Positions 11,987-21,710 are shown, counted from the stretch's first letter. The stretch: 26,954 bases of DNA from Apostichopus californicus (GCA_020650975.1 JAIPMN010004011.1:1-26954); one strand, 5' to 3'. Numbers and translations: made by a program. Notes: generated by a model from the sequence alone, not told the origin.

Positions 11987-12230
11987 GGAGTGTTAGCTCA
12001 GTGGTTAACGCCGGTGCCTTTCAATCATAAAGGTCCCCGGTTCGAGTCACTCCCAGATTAATGTATGTCATCCAGTTACAGAGTTGTTGACAATTAACAA
12101 TTCATAATCATGGACGTTAAATATGAATGTAAGAGACTGATTTCAGTCAGCTTGCAGCGTTGATAAGCCAATGAGGTTTCTTCGCGAGTTCCTACTTCCA
12201 GGAGGATCTAATATACATACATAAATACAT
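11987..12230 (+). mobile_element. tRNA-derived SINE, copy 1
   Basis: The head is tRNA-like, with an A box TTAGCTCAGTGG (11993-12004), a B box GGTTCGAGTC (12039-12048) and a GGAGTG/CACTCC acceptor-like pair. A ~130-bp tRNA-unrelated body is shared with 13351-13590, and the 3' end is a TACATA-type tail (about 12213-12230). The RNA polymerase III boxes would drive internal transcription. Body bases 12137-12150 form a CTGAT-TTCA-GTCAG hairpin. A clear flanking target duplication was not found. The parental tRNA cannot be assigned because the anticodon loop is not canonical. Confidence 0.9.
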
Positions 12231-13350
12231 GTACTTAATTTCTACTAAGTACTACTACAGTTCACATTGCACTGTTCTCTATTAAGCTAGTTCGATGACA
12301 GTCAACTGTAAATACCAGTTGAGGTAGACTTTTCAAAACGAAAGCTAGTGATTGATTGGTACATGTGTCTGTTTATTAATAAATGCTTCAATGTCTGTCT
12401 GAATGTTTTGACGGTCAAGTATAATTTCCTCATTCGATGCAAAAGGGCTAAAAATGAGAAAAGACAAATGTCATGATTATAATATGATTACGGAAGAACA
12501 TGTCACAACTAAAAGTTACAATGACTTAAAGATCTGCTTTATTGGCTCCAATTATAGCACACTATAGCTAGAAAAATTTTGTGATTATGTAATCGACCTG
12601 CTACTGTTGTAAATCGACATCAGGCTCCACAATTAGCCTGCATAGCTTCTTAACACCATTAGGCTCTTTGTGTCAACACTGTGTGGAAATATGTCAATGT
12701 CTAAAGGTGTAGTTATTCATACAGCATTCACACAAAGACCCTCATGTAAGAAAAAAATATGTGGCAGGCGTTGCAGACTTATTGGTAAAAAGAGGTCATT
12801 TTACGACCAAGGCAGGTCGATTACGTAATCTCAAGAAACTTTTCCATGACAGCGTGCTATAGTTGGGGTCTATACAGCAGACCTTTAAACCACTAGGCTA
12901 CCATTGGTGCTGCTATAGGTGCTAGTCACTCCAGATGGAGCCCGGGGCACAAAAACCAAACAACTTGATCCACTCTCAACCTCATTTCCCCCCCCCTCCC
13001 CCCCCCCTTACATCAGACTCATCAGACTCATGGTCATGAGGATGTTACATCAAAGTTTGCAAGTCATTATAAGTCATCATAATCTTTGAATGTGTTAATG
13101 ATGAACTGTGCACTCTCAATGACTTGAACTTCAATTGCAATCCATACTGCAGTTCCTGTTATGATTATAAATAACAGTGTGTAACTTGGCAAGTTTCAAC
13201 ACAGTCACTCCATATGTGTAACCTCCTCACATGACAGTTACCCAACCAAATGTGCACGGTAACTCCATCAGTGGCTGAGGCATTACCTTCCTGTCATCCA
13301 ACAATACTGCTGGCTTTGCGTACAGTCCGATCTATGACTATATATGACAA
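12231..13350. other. Inter-SINE DNA with a C-run
   Basis: A nearly pure C tract broken by one T spans 12988-13007, followed by a short CATCAGACT duplication (about 13012-13030). No gene is supported. Confidence 0.5.
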
Positions 13351-13590
13351 GGGAGTGTTAGCTCAGTGGTTAACGCCGGTGCCTTTCAGTCATAAGGTCC
13401 CGAGTTCGAGTCACTCAAAAGTTAATGTATGTCGTCCAGTTACAGAGTTGTTGACAATTGACAATTCATTATCATGGACGTTAAATTATTAATCTAAGGA
13501 GACTGACTTCGGTCAGCTTGCGGCTTTGATAAGCCAATGATGGCTTGTTCGCGATTTCATGCTTGCAGGAGGATCTAAAATACATACATA
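13351..13590 (+). mobile_element. tRNA-derived SINE, copy 2
   Basis: Same family and orientation as 11987-12230. A box TTAGCTCAGTGG lies at 13358-13369 and B box AGTTCGAGTC at 13403-13412. The body contains CTGAC-TTCG-GTCAG (13503-13516) and GGCTT-TGAT-AAGCC, and the tail is TACATACATA. The copies differ by scattered substitutions and short indels. An 80-codon frame (13250-13492) runs into this element and is not a gene. Confidence 0.9.
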
Positions 13591-14198
13591 TTACATCTGT
13601 GATTCAAACAAACTGTTACAAAAAAATATGCTAACTCAGATAGGATTTTCTATCGAAATAAATGTCAGCTTAATTGAAGTCAATCACCGTAATGAAATCT
13701 GATCGGGAAATTATAAACAACTTTCGAACCAGCAAAGAAAAAACCCCAGAAAATTTATCTTTAATTAGAGGATGAGTCACATGTAAGCAACTGTGATTCA
13801 TCCTTTAGAGCAGTAGCTGGAAAATGTTAGCTATACATGCCAAAAAGTAACTTCACCTCTTAAAGTATATATTATAAGTTGTACAGCTTGTACAACTTGT
13901 AAAATCTGTTTACAGACCTACAAAATCATGTGTTATTTGAGACATCAACTTTGGTTAATATGGAGTGACAGTGTAAGAACAGTTTAATCTTGTAAAACAA
14001 TGCAAACCGAACCTGATAATTAGTCATGCTCAAGTTCAGTATTAACAAACAGTGCTATATACCTGTCTAATAATGAACATAATTATGCTAGCTACCTAGC
14101 TAACAAAAACTTATTAACCGCACCAATACACTTTACATCAATTGGGATTGTGATCAGGTGTGATCAAAAGAGTTTCACTTCTAGTACGGTATTGCAAT
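13591..14198. other. AT-rich DNA with a short palindrome
   Basis: A 10-bp-arm inverted repeat with a 3-base loop (AAGTTGTACA-GCT-TGTACAACTT) lies at 13876-13898. About 14165-14198 is a diverged partial copy of the tandem unit that follows. No gene is supported. Confidence 0.5.
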
Positions 14199-15124
14199 TC
14201 CCTTAAAAAGATCAAAGTACTTTGTACAAAAAGTGACCCAAGACAGAGCCTGTGCATAAGACCAAACTTAAGCTCTCTATACTGATACAGTACTATGCCT
14301 CTGTTCTCTTGCATAGGGACTGAAGTCATGTGACCACGATAACAGTGTGTCTAGTGCAATATCACACATCCCTTGAAAAGATCAAAGTACTTGAAACAAA
14401 AGTGACCCAAGACAGAGCCTGCAGTGCATAAGACCAAACCAAGCTCTCTGTACCAGTGGCGGAGCTAGGGGTATTGGTCAGAGGGGGCGAGAATGATCTG
14501 TAGGGGCACCTTCGACACTATCTAAGCGGAGGGCCACCACGGGTTGGCGCGGAGCGTACAGAAATGTTTTGAGTAAAGATACTCCCTAGATCGCCGGTAA
14601 TGACCCTTTCCGGGCCTTGCTAATTTGCAGATAAACGAAGAATAAATAGCCGTTAGAGCATTTTGTCAGAAAATTACACCAACAAAATGTGACAAATGTC
14701 AATAGGTAGATGAGAGCGCAATAAAAAAGTCAATAATCGCGAATAAGTAAAAAGTGGTAAAAAGATGAAAAGGGCGCCAGTCGTCCATTTGAGTCTGTCA
14801 GGGGAGGCATTCGCCCCCCCCCCCTGACTGTATGGACGCTCCGCCACTGCTCTGTACTGATACAGTACTGTGCCTCTGTCCTCTTGCATAGGGACTGCAG
14901 TCATGTGACCATGATAACAGTGTGTCTAGTGCAATATCACAGATTCCTTGAAAAGATAAAAGTACTTCAAGAAACAAAAGTGACCCAAGACAGAGCCTGT
15001 GCATAAGACCAAACCAAGCTCTCTGTACTGATACAATACTTTGCCTCTGTCCTCTTGCATAGGGACTGCAGTCATGTGACCATGATAACAGTGTGTCTAG
15101 TGCAATATCACAGATCCCTTGAAG
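14199..15124. repeat. 170/171-bp tandem array interrupted by a transposon
   Basis: Units start at 14199, 14369, 14944 and 15115 (the last one broken off after ~10 bp). Shared blocks include AAAGATCAAAGTACTT, AAGTGACCCAAGACAGAGCC, GCATAAGACCAAAC, CTCTTGCATAGGGACTG and GTGTGTCTAGTGCAATATCA. The second unit is 575 bp long, which becomes 171 bp after removing a 396-bp insertion plus one 8-bp target copy. Short minus-strand frames repeated here (with MTSVPMQE- or MTAVPMQE-type starts) follow from the repeat and are not evidence of a gene. Confidence 0.93.
14454..14849. mobile_element. hAT-like MITE inserted in tandem array, 396 bp
   Basis: It has perfect 12-bp terminal inverted repeats, CAGTGGCGGAGC at 14454 and GCTCCGCCACTG ending at 14849. 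It is flanked by a perfect 8-bp direct repeat CTCTGTAC (14446-14453 and 14850-14857), the target-site length typical of hAT transposons. Subterminal parts also mirror each other (GTCAG followed by a G-run and GCGA). An 11-C run lies at 14814-14824. There is no transposase frame, so it would depend on an enzyme supplied elsewhere. The uninterrupted site survives in unit 3 (CTCTGTAC, 15021-15028) and with one change in unit 1 (CTCTATAC, 14275-14282). Confidence 0.95.
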
Positions 15125-15569
15125 TAGACAATTCATTCCCAAGGCCCAGTGTACTTTCTACTTGTTTAATAGAGAATATATACTGTACTGGAGTATGTAT
15201 CCCTACATTGTCTGTTTCCTCACATACATCTCCATCCTCTCACTCCGCTCCTCTCAAGCACAGATGTACGCATCTCGAAGATTCCATTCATAGGTCTATC
15301 TCTACGGGTGGGTGACTGATGAATTCTTGATCAAATTCAACTGATGAAAGTAAATCCTGTGAGGGATCGAACCATCTGTTGTAACATAATTAAAGCACAG
15401 ACTGTTTGATAACAGGCCCGCCCACCAACGAAATATCATTGAGGAGAATTGGTCAACCCCCTCAGGGAAGTCTTGAGCAGGCCTTTATCAATTGCTGTGT
15501 CAATTACATTCTGATCCATCAACATAAGATGAACAAGCATAGAGGTGCACACTAACCCTTACAGACGAG
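15125..15569. other. Featureless stretch
   Basis: No gene or repeat is supported between the tandem array and the AAGCTTGC cluster. Confidence 0.5.
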
Positions 15570-16045
15570 ACAAGCTGGTAGCATGCTTGTGAAAGCATGA
15601 TTGGTGCAAGCGTGCTTCAAGCTTGCTGCAAGCGTGCTTCAAGCTTCAAGCTTGCAGCACGCTTGCTCCAAGCTTGCTGCAAGCGTGCTCCAAGCTTGCA
15701 CCAATTATGCTTCAAGCTTGCTGCAAGCGTGCTTCAAGCTTGCTGCAAGCGTGCTGCTTGCTTGCAGTTGAAACATCCATAAGCTTGCCATTTTAAACTT
15801 GCCAAAATATGATTGCAACAAGCTGACCAAATACGATAACGTATAAAGCTAGTCAGATAAAAGCTTGAGCAAGTTACCTAATTACCCACTGCAAGCTTTA
15901 ATACACAAGCTTCTGAATCACGTAAGCTTGCCAAATTGCTTGCCACTTGCTTGCAATTAAAAGTTAAGCAAGTTGGTGTGCTTGGGCAAGTGTGCATAAC
16001 TTATGAAAGAGCAAGCGAACTGCAAGCATATCGCAAGCTTGTTTT
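15570..16045. repeat. AAGCTTGC-word cluster with inverted repeat
   Basis: A dense core at 15598-15770 is built from CAAGCTTGC, GCAAGCGTGCTTC and their complements. It thins to scattered AAGCTTG, GCTTGC and CAAGC words up to about 16043. Inside the core, ATTGGTGCAAGC (15600-15611) is mirrored by GCTTGCACCAAT (15694-15705), with partial pairing continuing inward. The 61-codon frame at 15597-15782 translates to VLQACCKRA-type repeats and is a product of the repeat. The class is unknown. Confidence 0.85.
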
Positions 16046-16109
16046 TCTGTAACTGTAATCAAGGGACACAACTTTTAAACGTGATAGATCCCCACATTTC
16101 ATCATTCAA

Positions 16110-16349
16110 AGGATTGTGTAGACTCCAGAGGAAAGTTCATGTTTGGCTGATGAAAGAGGAACATGCTTAATAGCATCCTAATGAAGTATCCATTACATTT
16201 CCTATTAACCTGTTTTCAAGATCTGAAGTTCACTTGGTTTGTACCAAAAGTGAAATTGAAACAAATAGGTGCAATTATGTCACACTGACAAATTTGTTTT
16301 TACCTTTCTCTTTGAAATATTAAACCAGTTTTCCTCTTCGAAATTGGGA
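16110..16349 (+). repeat. Dispersed unknown repeat, copy 2 of 2
   Basis: It matches 1852-2092 in the same orientation: ATGTTTGG, GATGAAAGAGGAACAT, a TTTGTACCAAAAGTGAA block and GAAATATTAAA occur in the same order. Differences are substitutions and small indels throughout. The ends are estimated from where similarity fades. Confidence 0.7.
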
Positions 16350-17731
16350 TACATTAACATATTAATACACCATAGTCGTTGGAGTGTCGATCACTACACA
16401 TCCCCTAAAGCAAAACTGGAACCCTGTCCAATCTAACATCAAAGCAATAAAAAGTGAAAAACAAGGAAAAAGCAACAATGTTTTTCACTCGGTGTTTTGC
16501 TCTCATAGTTAAATATCCCATGGAAAGAAAATTTACTATTTTGGAAAATGGTTAAATCTTTTACTTGATAATGCTGCATACATAGAGACCATTCAAGTAT
16601 ACAGCATAGATAGTTAGCCCATTTGATATCATCATCACTGGTTGAATTTGCTGCTTTAGTTATACACAACTTGAACCTTACATATATATTACAAATAGTC
16701 TGAACCATAATGTATTTAAACGTTCATGAAAGCTGATTTTATTTGACAGGGCACTCTATTCACAATGTAGCATTAAATTTACAATACTTCTTTTTGTCCT
16801 GGCCAATTTAGAAACATAAAATTTGTCCACAAAGCTACAACTCATGCATTTCAACTCATAGACACTGGATATTAACCATCATTATGCTTGTCTGATAAAT
16901 TCAATTTATGAAGTAAAGTGGAGACAGCTATGAGAGGGCTGAGGGTAAATTCAATCTAATATCATGTGTGTACGTAGATCTCCCTTACAGCTAGCTGTCT
17001 GACATTCCACACATACATAATATTACTTGAACTGTTTCTAAATAAAGAATCAATAGTAGGCTAACAATAACTACAGGCAGTAATTTAGACTATGCCTTAA
17101 TAACAATCTTCAAGCAATTTTCAAGGTGTCATGCCTTTCATTACAGGAATAAAAGCACATGTTTTCCCCTATTATTAAATGAATTTGCTTCCACGGCTCC
17201 TAACAGTGGCACCTTATCTTGTTATTCTGTAAATTTCATGTGTTTTCTTCTAAGATTCACAACAGAGCATAGATGTCGAGCTGGAAAATCTTTCATTTAC
17301 CAAATTTTAGTCTTGCAGGCTAAATTCAAGATAATGTGCACCTACACACATACTAAAATCAATAATAAATAAACAATAAACAAATTATAAAATATAAATA
17401 TATAAACAAAGAAGAAATGTACATCTTACAACTTATTGTTAATTGCTTGAGACAAATTATATGATAGCTCCTCGTGTTTACAAGTGTGTCACATCTTGAT
17501 TTGAGAATATGGCATTAAAAGGTGCATGTTGTAAAAAACATGAGGGTTGTAAAATGAAGGTCTTTCCAAGAATGATGCAATGGTAACCTTAGTTACGATA
17601 ATATATACACACAATCATCGAGATCAACAAACCTAGCTGTTAACCTTGTGATTTGGAATGGATCGATCGATCGATACAAAGTCTGGAAAGTGAATCAGCG
17701 AGCAGATGAATGTTAAATTCTAAAACTTAAA
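16350..17731. other. Featureless AT-rich DNA
   Basis: Only a short GATC tandem (17661-17675) stands out. The 89-codon minus-strand frame (16439-16708) has no recognisable content. Confidence 0.5.
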
Positions 17732-17756
17732 ACCGGTCTGGATAATTACTAGGGGC

Positions 17757-17874
17757 AAGCTTACCTGTCTCTCACTCTCACAAACTTAGCACTCTACCAT
17801 CCGTGTCTAGAGTGAACTATTATACCCTCAGCGACCGCTCAATGACCATCCTTCTCATTCAACCACCCAAAGTG
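17757..17874 (-). repeat. Family R dispersed repeat, copy R6 (inverted)
   Basis: On the minus strand it starts CACTTTGGGTGGTTGAATGAG at 17874, then passes through TCATTGAGCGG, GTTCACTCTAGACACGG, a TAGAGTGCT block and GAGAGACAGGTAAGC at the 3' end. It lacks about 35 bp of the middle found in R1-R3. CACTCTA can pair with TAGAGTG, as in the other copies. It lies about 240 bp from R2 in the opposite orientation. Confidence 0.75.
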
Positions 17875-18112
17875 TCCAGAAAAGTGTTTTCTCGGCCGAC
17901 TTCATTATCGATACGAATCTACGCTTTCGTTGACCATTGAGATAATTTCCACATTCATTGCACCTTTTATAGTCTCAGGTTGCCTATACTACCATCCTGA
18001 TTTAATAGTAGTCCCAATTAAATGAAATCAAATTGAATAGCTAATTATACATAACAGACATTTGAGATCATAAAACTTACTGGTTTAGATATTTACAAGT
18101 GACAAGCTTACC

Positions 18113-18262
18113 CCTTTATGGTAGAATGAGAAGGAAGGGGAACGACCGGGGGAGCCGGCCGTTGAGGGTGCACAGTGTTAAAAGATTACCACGGCATACT
18201 AGACATGGTAGAATGAGGTGATAAGGTTGTGAGGAGACAGGTAAGCGAGGAGCAAAGTAAAT
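18113..18262 (+). repeat. Family R dispersed repeat, copy R2
   Basis: A ~150-bp copy with GGTAGAATGAGAAGG, an AACGACCGG/CCGGCCGTT hairpin (one G-T pair), GAGGGTGCACAGTG, AAAGATTACCA, a second GGTAGAATGAG, GGTTGTGAGGAGACAGG and TAAGCGAGGAGCAAAGTAAA. The GACAGGTAAG string matches the consensus 5' splice site. Confidence 0.8.
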
Positions 18263-19149
18263 CTGAGATAGCTAAGAGTCTGTCTTATTTTCATCAGTTT
18301 GCTGCATTTGGATCATATTTTGACCAAATACTTTACACGACTGCTGCAAAAATTTAGAGGTGAAGACTAAAGGGCGAGCCTTCGTTAAGTCTTCATTAAA
18401 GGTAATGTTTTCTGTGCCAAAGACTTTTTTCTAAACTTGAGAACTATTTCTAAATTTATCAAACTGCACCTGCTGCTGGGACATTACTAACATACCTACT
18501 AATGGCACTTTTTATGTCACTGGATCAAATTTCTGGTCATTAAAAATTGAAGTAATCCAGACAAAAAGCACCTTTTCTTTTTTTTTTTCTTTCTTTTTTT
18601 TTGGTGGGGTTTACCTTCTGCTGAGCCTCACCTTAATACTTTAGCATGATGAATGAATCCATTACTGTGAAGTATACAAGGCAAATTCCCCTCAATTTCA
18701 TCTATACACTTTTATTATCAACATGCGAATAAAAAGCTAACCAATATTAGCCATCCATGTTGGCAAAGATGTTTGAGAGCCTATAGACATTTGTCTTCTT
18801 TTGCAGTATTGTGTCAATTAGAATTGCTCTGCGAAAGTGCCACAGAAGAGTACTCGAGAGACTTTCGATATCTGCGCATAAATTTCTTTTGGAAAAGCAC
18901 AGAACCGACATAATTTTGTTACGTCACATACAGGCAGGGCAGAGAAAGCAACTAACCTTTATAAAGGTGCATGTGTGATAACGGTTCAATGTCAATAGTC
19001 GCCGGTGTTAAAATATGCGAGGCAACGAAAGACATTATATCGTGTTGTTGTATCAATCCAAAAATTTGTTTATTGGGACAATGTAAAAAATTTTGATGTG
19101 AAATGATAAATATATACTGAAGGAGTGAAATATAAGGGAAGGATTAAGC
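18263..19149. other. Non-coding stretch with T-tract
   Basis: A T/C homopolymer-like tract lies at about 18574-18602. No gene is supported. Confidence 0.5.
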
Positions 19150-19310
19150 GGTTAATCAACGGTCTAGCGTGCGTTACTCACAGGATTAATGCACGATCGG
19201 GGGATAATGCAAGCGATGCACGAGGGCGGAGCCCGAGTGCATCCAGCGATAGCATTAACACCCGGAGTCATTAATCATGTGAGTAACGCACGCTAGACCG
19301 TTGATGAACC
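19150..19310. mobile_element. Foldback element, 161 bp
   Basis: Arms 19150-19191 and 19269-19310 are 42-bp inverted repeats with two mismatches. The centre is also self-complementary, with GATGCAC (19215-19221) opposite GTGCATC (19237-19243) and GGGC-GGA-GCCC at 19224-19234. The whole unit could form one long hairpin. There is no coding frame. The size and full-length symmetry suit a foldback MITE. I could not define a target duplication, so the superfamily is open. Confidence 0.85.
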
Positions 19311-19312
19311 CC

Positions 19313-19501
19313 GTTCATTCATACACTACCATTTGTGTGGGGGAAAAATCATAAAACAAAACATTTTTGGTTACATATAACCAAAGATTTATTAAAGTGA
19401 TGCCCCGTAATTTTACCGTGCGTTACTCACAGGATTAACCACGGTCAGCTGACCTGAATGGACCAATAGGATTTAGGAATCTTTACTAAGTATGAATGAA
19501 C
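19313..19501. mobile_element. Possible second MITE with 12-bp terminal repeats
   Basis: GTTCATTCATAC (19313-19324) is perfectly mirrored by GTATGAATGAAC (19490-19501). The 189-bp interval holds a third copy of the motif GCGTTACTCACAGGATTAA (19420-19438) that is also present in the foldback arms next to it. It may be part of the same composite element rather than a separate one. No target duplication was resolved. Confidence 0.5.
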
Positions 19502-21385
19502 ACCAGATAAAAACAATAGAAGGAGGATTAAAACAGCAGGGATTTTGAGATTCCAATATATAGGGTCAACTAAAATGTACGTAATCTATCAGTTTTAATT
19601 GAACGATTTCAAAACTTGTTATGTTCATAGCGATATGTTTTAAAAGCTGATGTTCTTAAAATTGATATAAATGCACGTAAGCCAAGGAAACAGGTTAGCT
19701 TTGCACGTTCGTTATGAATTGGAAACAATCATTCTTTCCTGGTTCTGATGAATGTTCTAACCTTTAGACACTGTAACCTTTGAAACAATGTCATTCTCAT
19801 TACATGTTGCTGCTACATGGCCATAGTCTGTCAACATACATGTGAATTAAAAACATGTGTGGTTTCTTTCTTTCAAATATTGTCTGACCAATCAAAATAT
19901 GGAAATGACTTGACGACATTGTTCAGGCAAACAACGTCTTTTATGTTACTATGGGAACGAATGCTCTAAAAATATTTCACAAAGAAAAACCAGAAGACCT
20001 TTGGGAAGTCTTGCAGTGTAAATTTAGCGCTTGCTAGGTTAGATATTAATACTTTCTACATAATTGAAAGGCTGACTGGTCCCTCCGTTAATAGCCATCT
20101 CGTTAGTAATGAATACAAACGATGTTTTAATAAAGACAAACATGCTAATCAAACAAGAGGGACCGGATTTGTTTGCTAATACGTGATCATTTGTTTTTAT
20201 TGCAGACAAAAATATTTCTTTGAACAAATCTCAGAGTCAATTATGAAAACAAATCACCTAGTAATTATATAAAGTTGGTTAATTATGAGGGTGTATCCAA
20301 TGTTTGTTTGATTTGTTTTTTATTTTCTATTTTCGTTCTTTTCTTGAATAACCTCATTAGGCTCCATCATTCATGCATATTCATAATCTATGTCATGATG
20401 GCAAAGGTCAAAGCAATCTCGAGTAAGCCTGAAAGTCGAATGGAGATGGTGAAATGGTAGGATGCGCTCAGATTGATGTGTTTCATAGTACTTATTATAA
20501 AAAAAAATATTGTAAAAAAAATGAGCACAGGTCATTTTCACCTTTGAAATATGAATGCAATCTGAAATTCACTGTTAAAAGATACATTCAAGGTGTAAAT
20601 TTATTTCTTTATGAAGAAAGAAAAAAATTTTTTTTTTTATTGTAACAGAGTGATAAATTTTACATTCACTTCCTACAGAGATACTGAAAGTGTCATTTGA
20701 AACTGCACCAACCGACCCATGGCCGCAAGGGAACCGGATTATCATAACATAGACACAAATTTTAACAGGATGCTTTGATTATATACATGTTCCTCTTTCA
20801 GTAGCCAAAGGTAACTTTACCTAACAACCATCCTTTTATCACAAACATGATATCCATGCGGTCTCTACTCTTCTTTTTTCTCCCATAATTCTAATACCTA
20901 ATATACTGAATTTAAATGTGATAATATTTACATTTTTTCCTCTCCAGAGACTCCATATAAACAACAAAGCAAGATAGATTCAACCTTGATGAATTCCAAC
21001 ACCTTTTGGCAAATTTGAAATGCAATTTACAGATATGTCATTTTGAACCTGTGAAAGTCAAGTTCTCCTCAAAATAGTGTGTGTACGTGTGTAGGTGTTA
21101 CAAGTGACACACTGACATACTGGGATGTATACTAAACTACGTCCAGGGACTTGAACGTCAGATATTGAAGGTGTTACTTCACAAAATTAACATTAAAGAA
21201 AATTTGAAATATCAGATTCTTATACTTGGACTGACATTGACATCCCAAAAAATTGACCAGGCTTGGATGTTTCACGAGTGATGTGAGTATGGTAGCCGTC
21301 TCCTCAGAGAGGTCTCCATTTACAAACAGCTCAGTACGATTCGAACAGATATTACCCAAGTCGAAATTAAATAAGTTTTAAGCAT
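19502..21385. other. Featureless AT-rich DNA
   Basis: No gene, RNA or repeat family was recognised. There is homopolymeric A/T around 20500-20520 and 20625-20640. Several ~60-codon frames lack any recognisable content. Confidence 0.5.
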
Positions 21386-21538
21386 GTTGGTTGGTAGAAT
21401 GAGAAGGGAGTTCATTGACCGGTAAGATCCGGTCATAGAGGGTGCACAGTGGTGAAAGATTATCAGGTCACTCTTAGACACGTTAGTGTGAGAGTGCTGA
21501 GGTTATGAGGAGATAGCTAAGCAAAGAACAAAGTAAAT
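21386..21538 (+). repeat. Family R dispersed repeat, copy R3
   Basis: A ~153-bp copy with GGTAGAATGAGAAGGGAG, a TGACCGG-TAAGAT-CCGGTCA hairpin (perfect 7-bp arms), GAGGGTGCACAGTG, GTCACTCTTAGACACG, GAGAGTGCTGAGG and ACAAAGTAAAT. CACTCT and AGAGTG form a second stem. The splice-donor-like block seen in R2 is changed here to GATAGCTAAG. Confidence 0.8.
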
Positions 21539-21644
21539 ATTAGTTGCTTTGATGATTTACAACATTTCACACTTTTTAAGTTTGTCCCTTACATCATGAT
21601 CCTTAAAAGTCTTTAGTACATGCATCTTTTCTGACAATGAAGTA

Positions 21645-21710
21645 TATAGCACAGTTTGTATAGACTGTATCTATTCAGCAAATATGAAATTTAACAATTG
21701 CCTTCATAAA
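21645..21710 (+). repeat. Direct repeat, left member (offset 231 bp)
   Basis: This ~66-bp segment beginning TATAGCACAGTTTGTATA and ending ACAATTGCCTTCATAAA recurs at 21876-21943. The two members bracket family R copy R5. Confidence 0.85.

Noticed and set aside
11987-12056. Functional tRNA gene
   Set aside because: The A and B boxes are good, but the anticodon loop is non-canonical, and the sequence continues into a SINE body and tail shared with a second copy.
13331-13606. Target duplication ATCTATGAC/ATCTGTGAT around SINE copy 2
   Set aside because: Two mismatches in nine, and the left copy does not abut the SINE start.
14138-15142. Recurring minus-strand frames with an MTSVPMQE/MTAVPMQE-type start, which look like a repeated peptide
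   Set aside because: They follow from the 170/171-bp DNA tandem repeat and terminate at different places in each unit; one runs into the inserted MITE.
15597-15782. 61-codon frame with VLQACCKRA repeats, suggestive of a cysteine-rich peptide
   Set aside because: It is the translation of the AAGCTTGC word cluster. The word pattern continues past the stop and outside the frame, and there is no signal peptide or flanking gene structure.
15570-16045. CRISPR-like array
   Set aside because: The repeated words are short, overlapping, palindromic and unevenly spaced, with no uniform spacers, and the window is eukaryotic in character.
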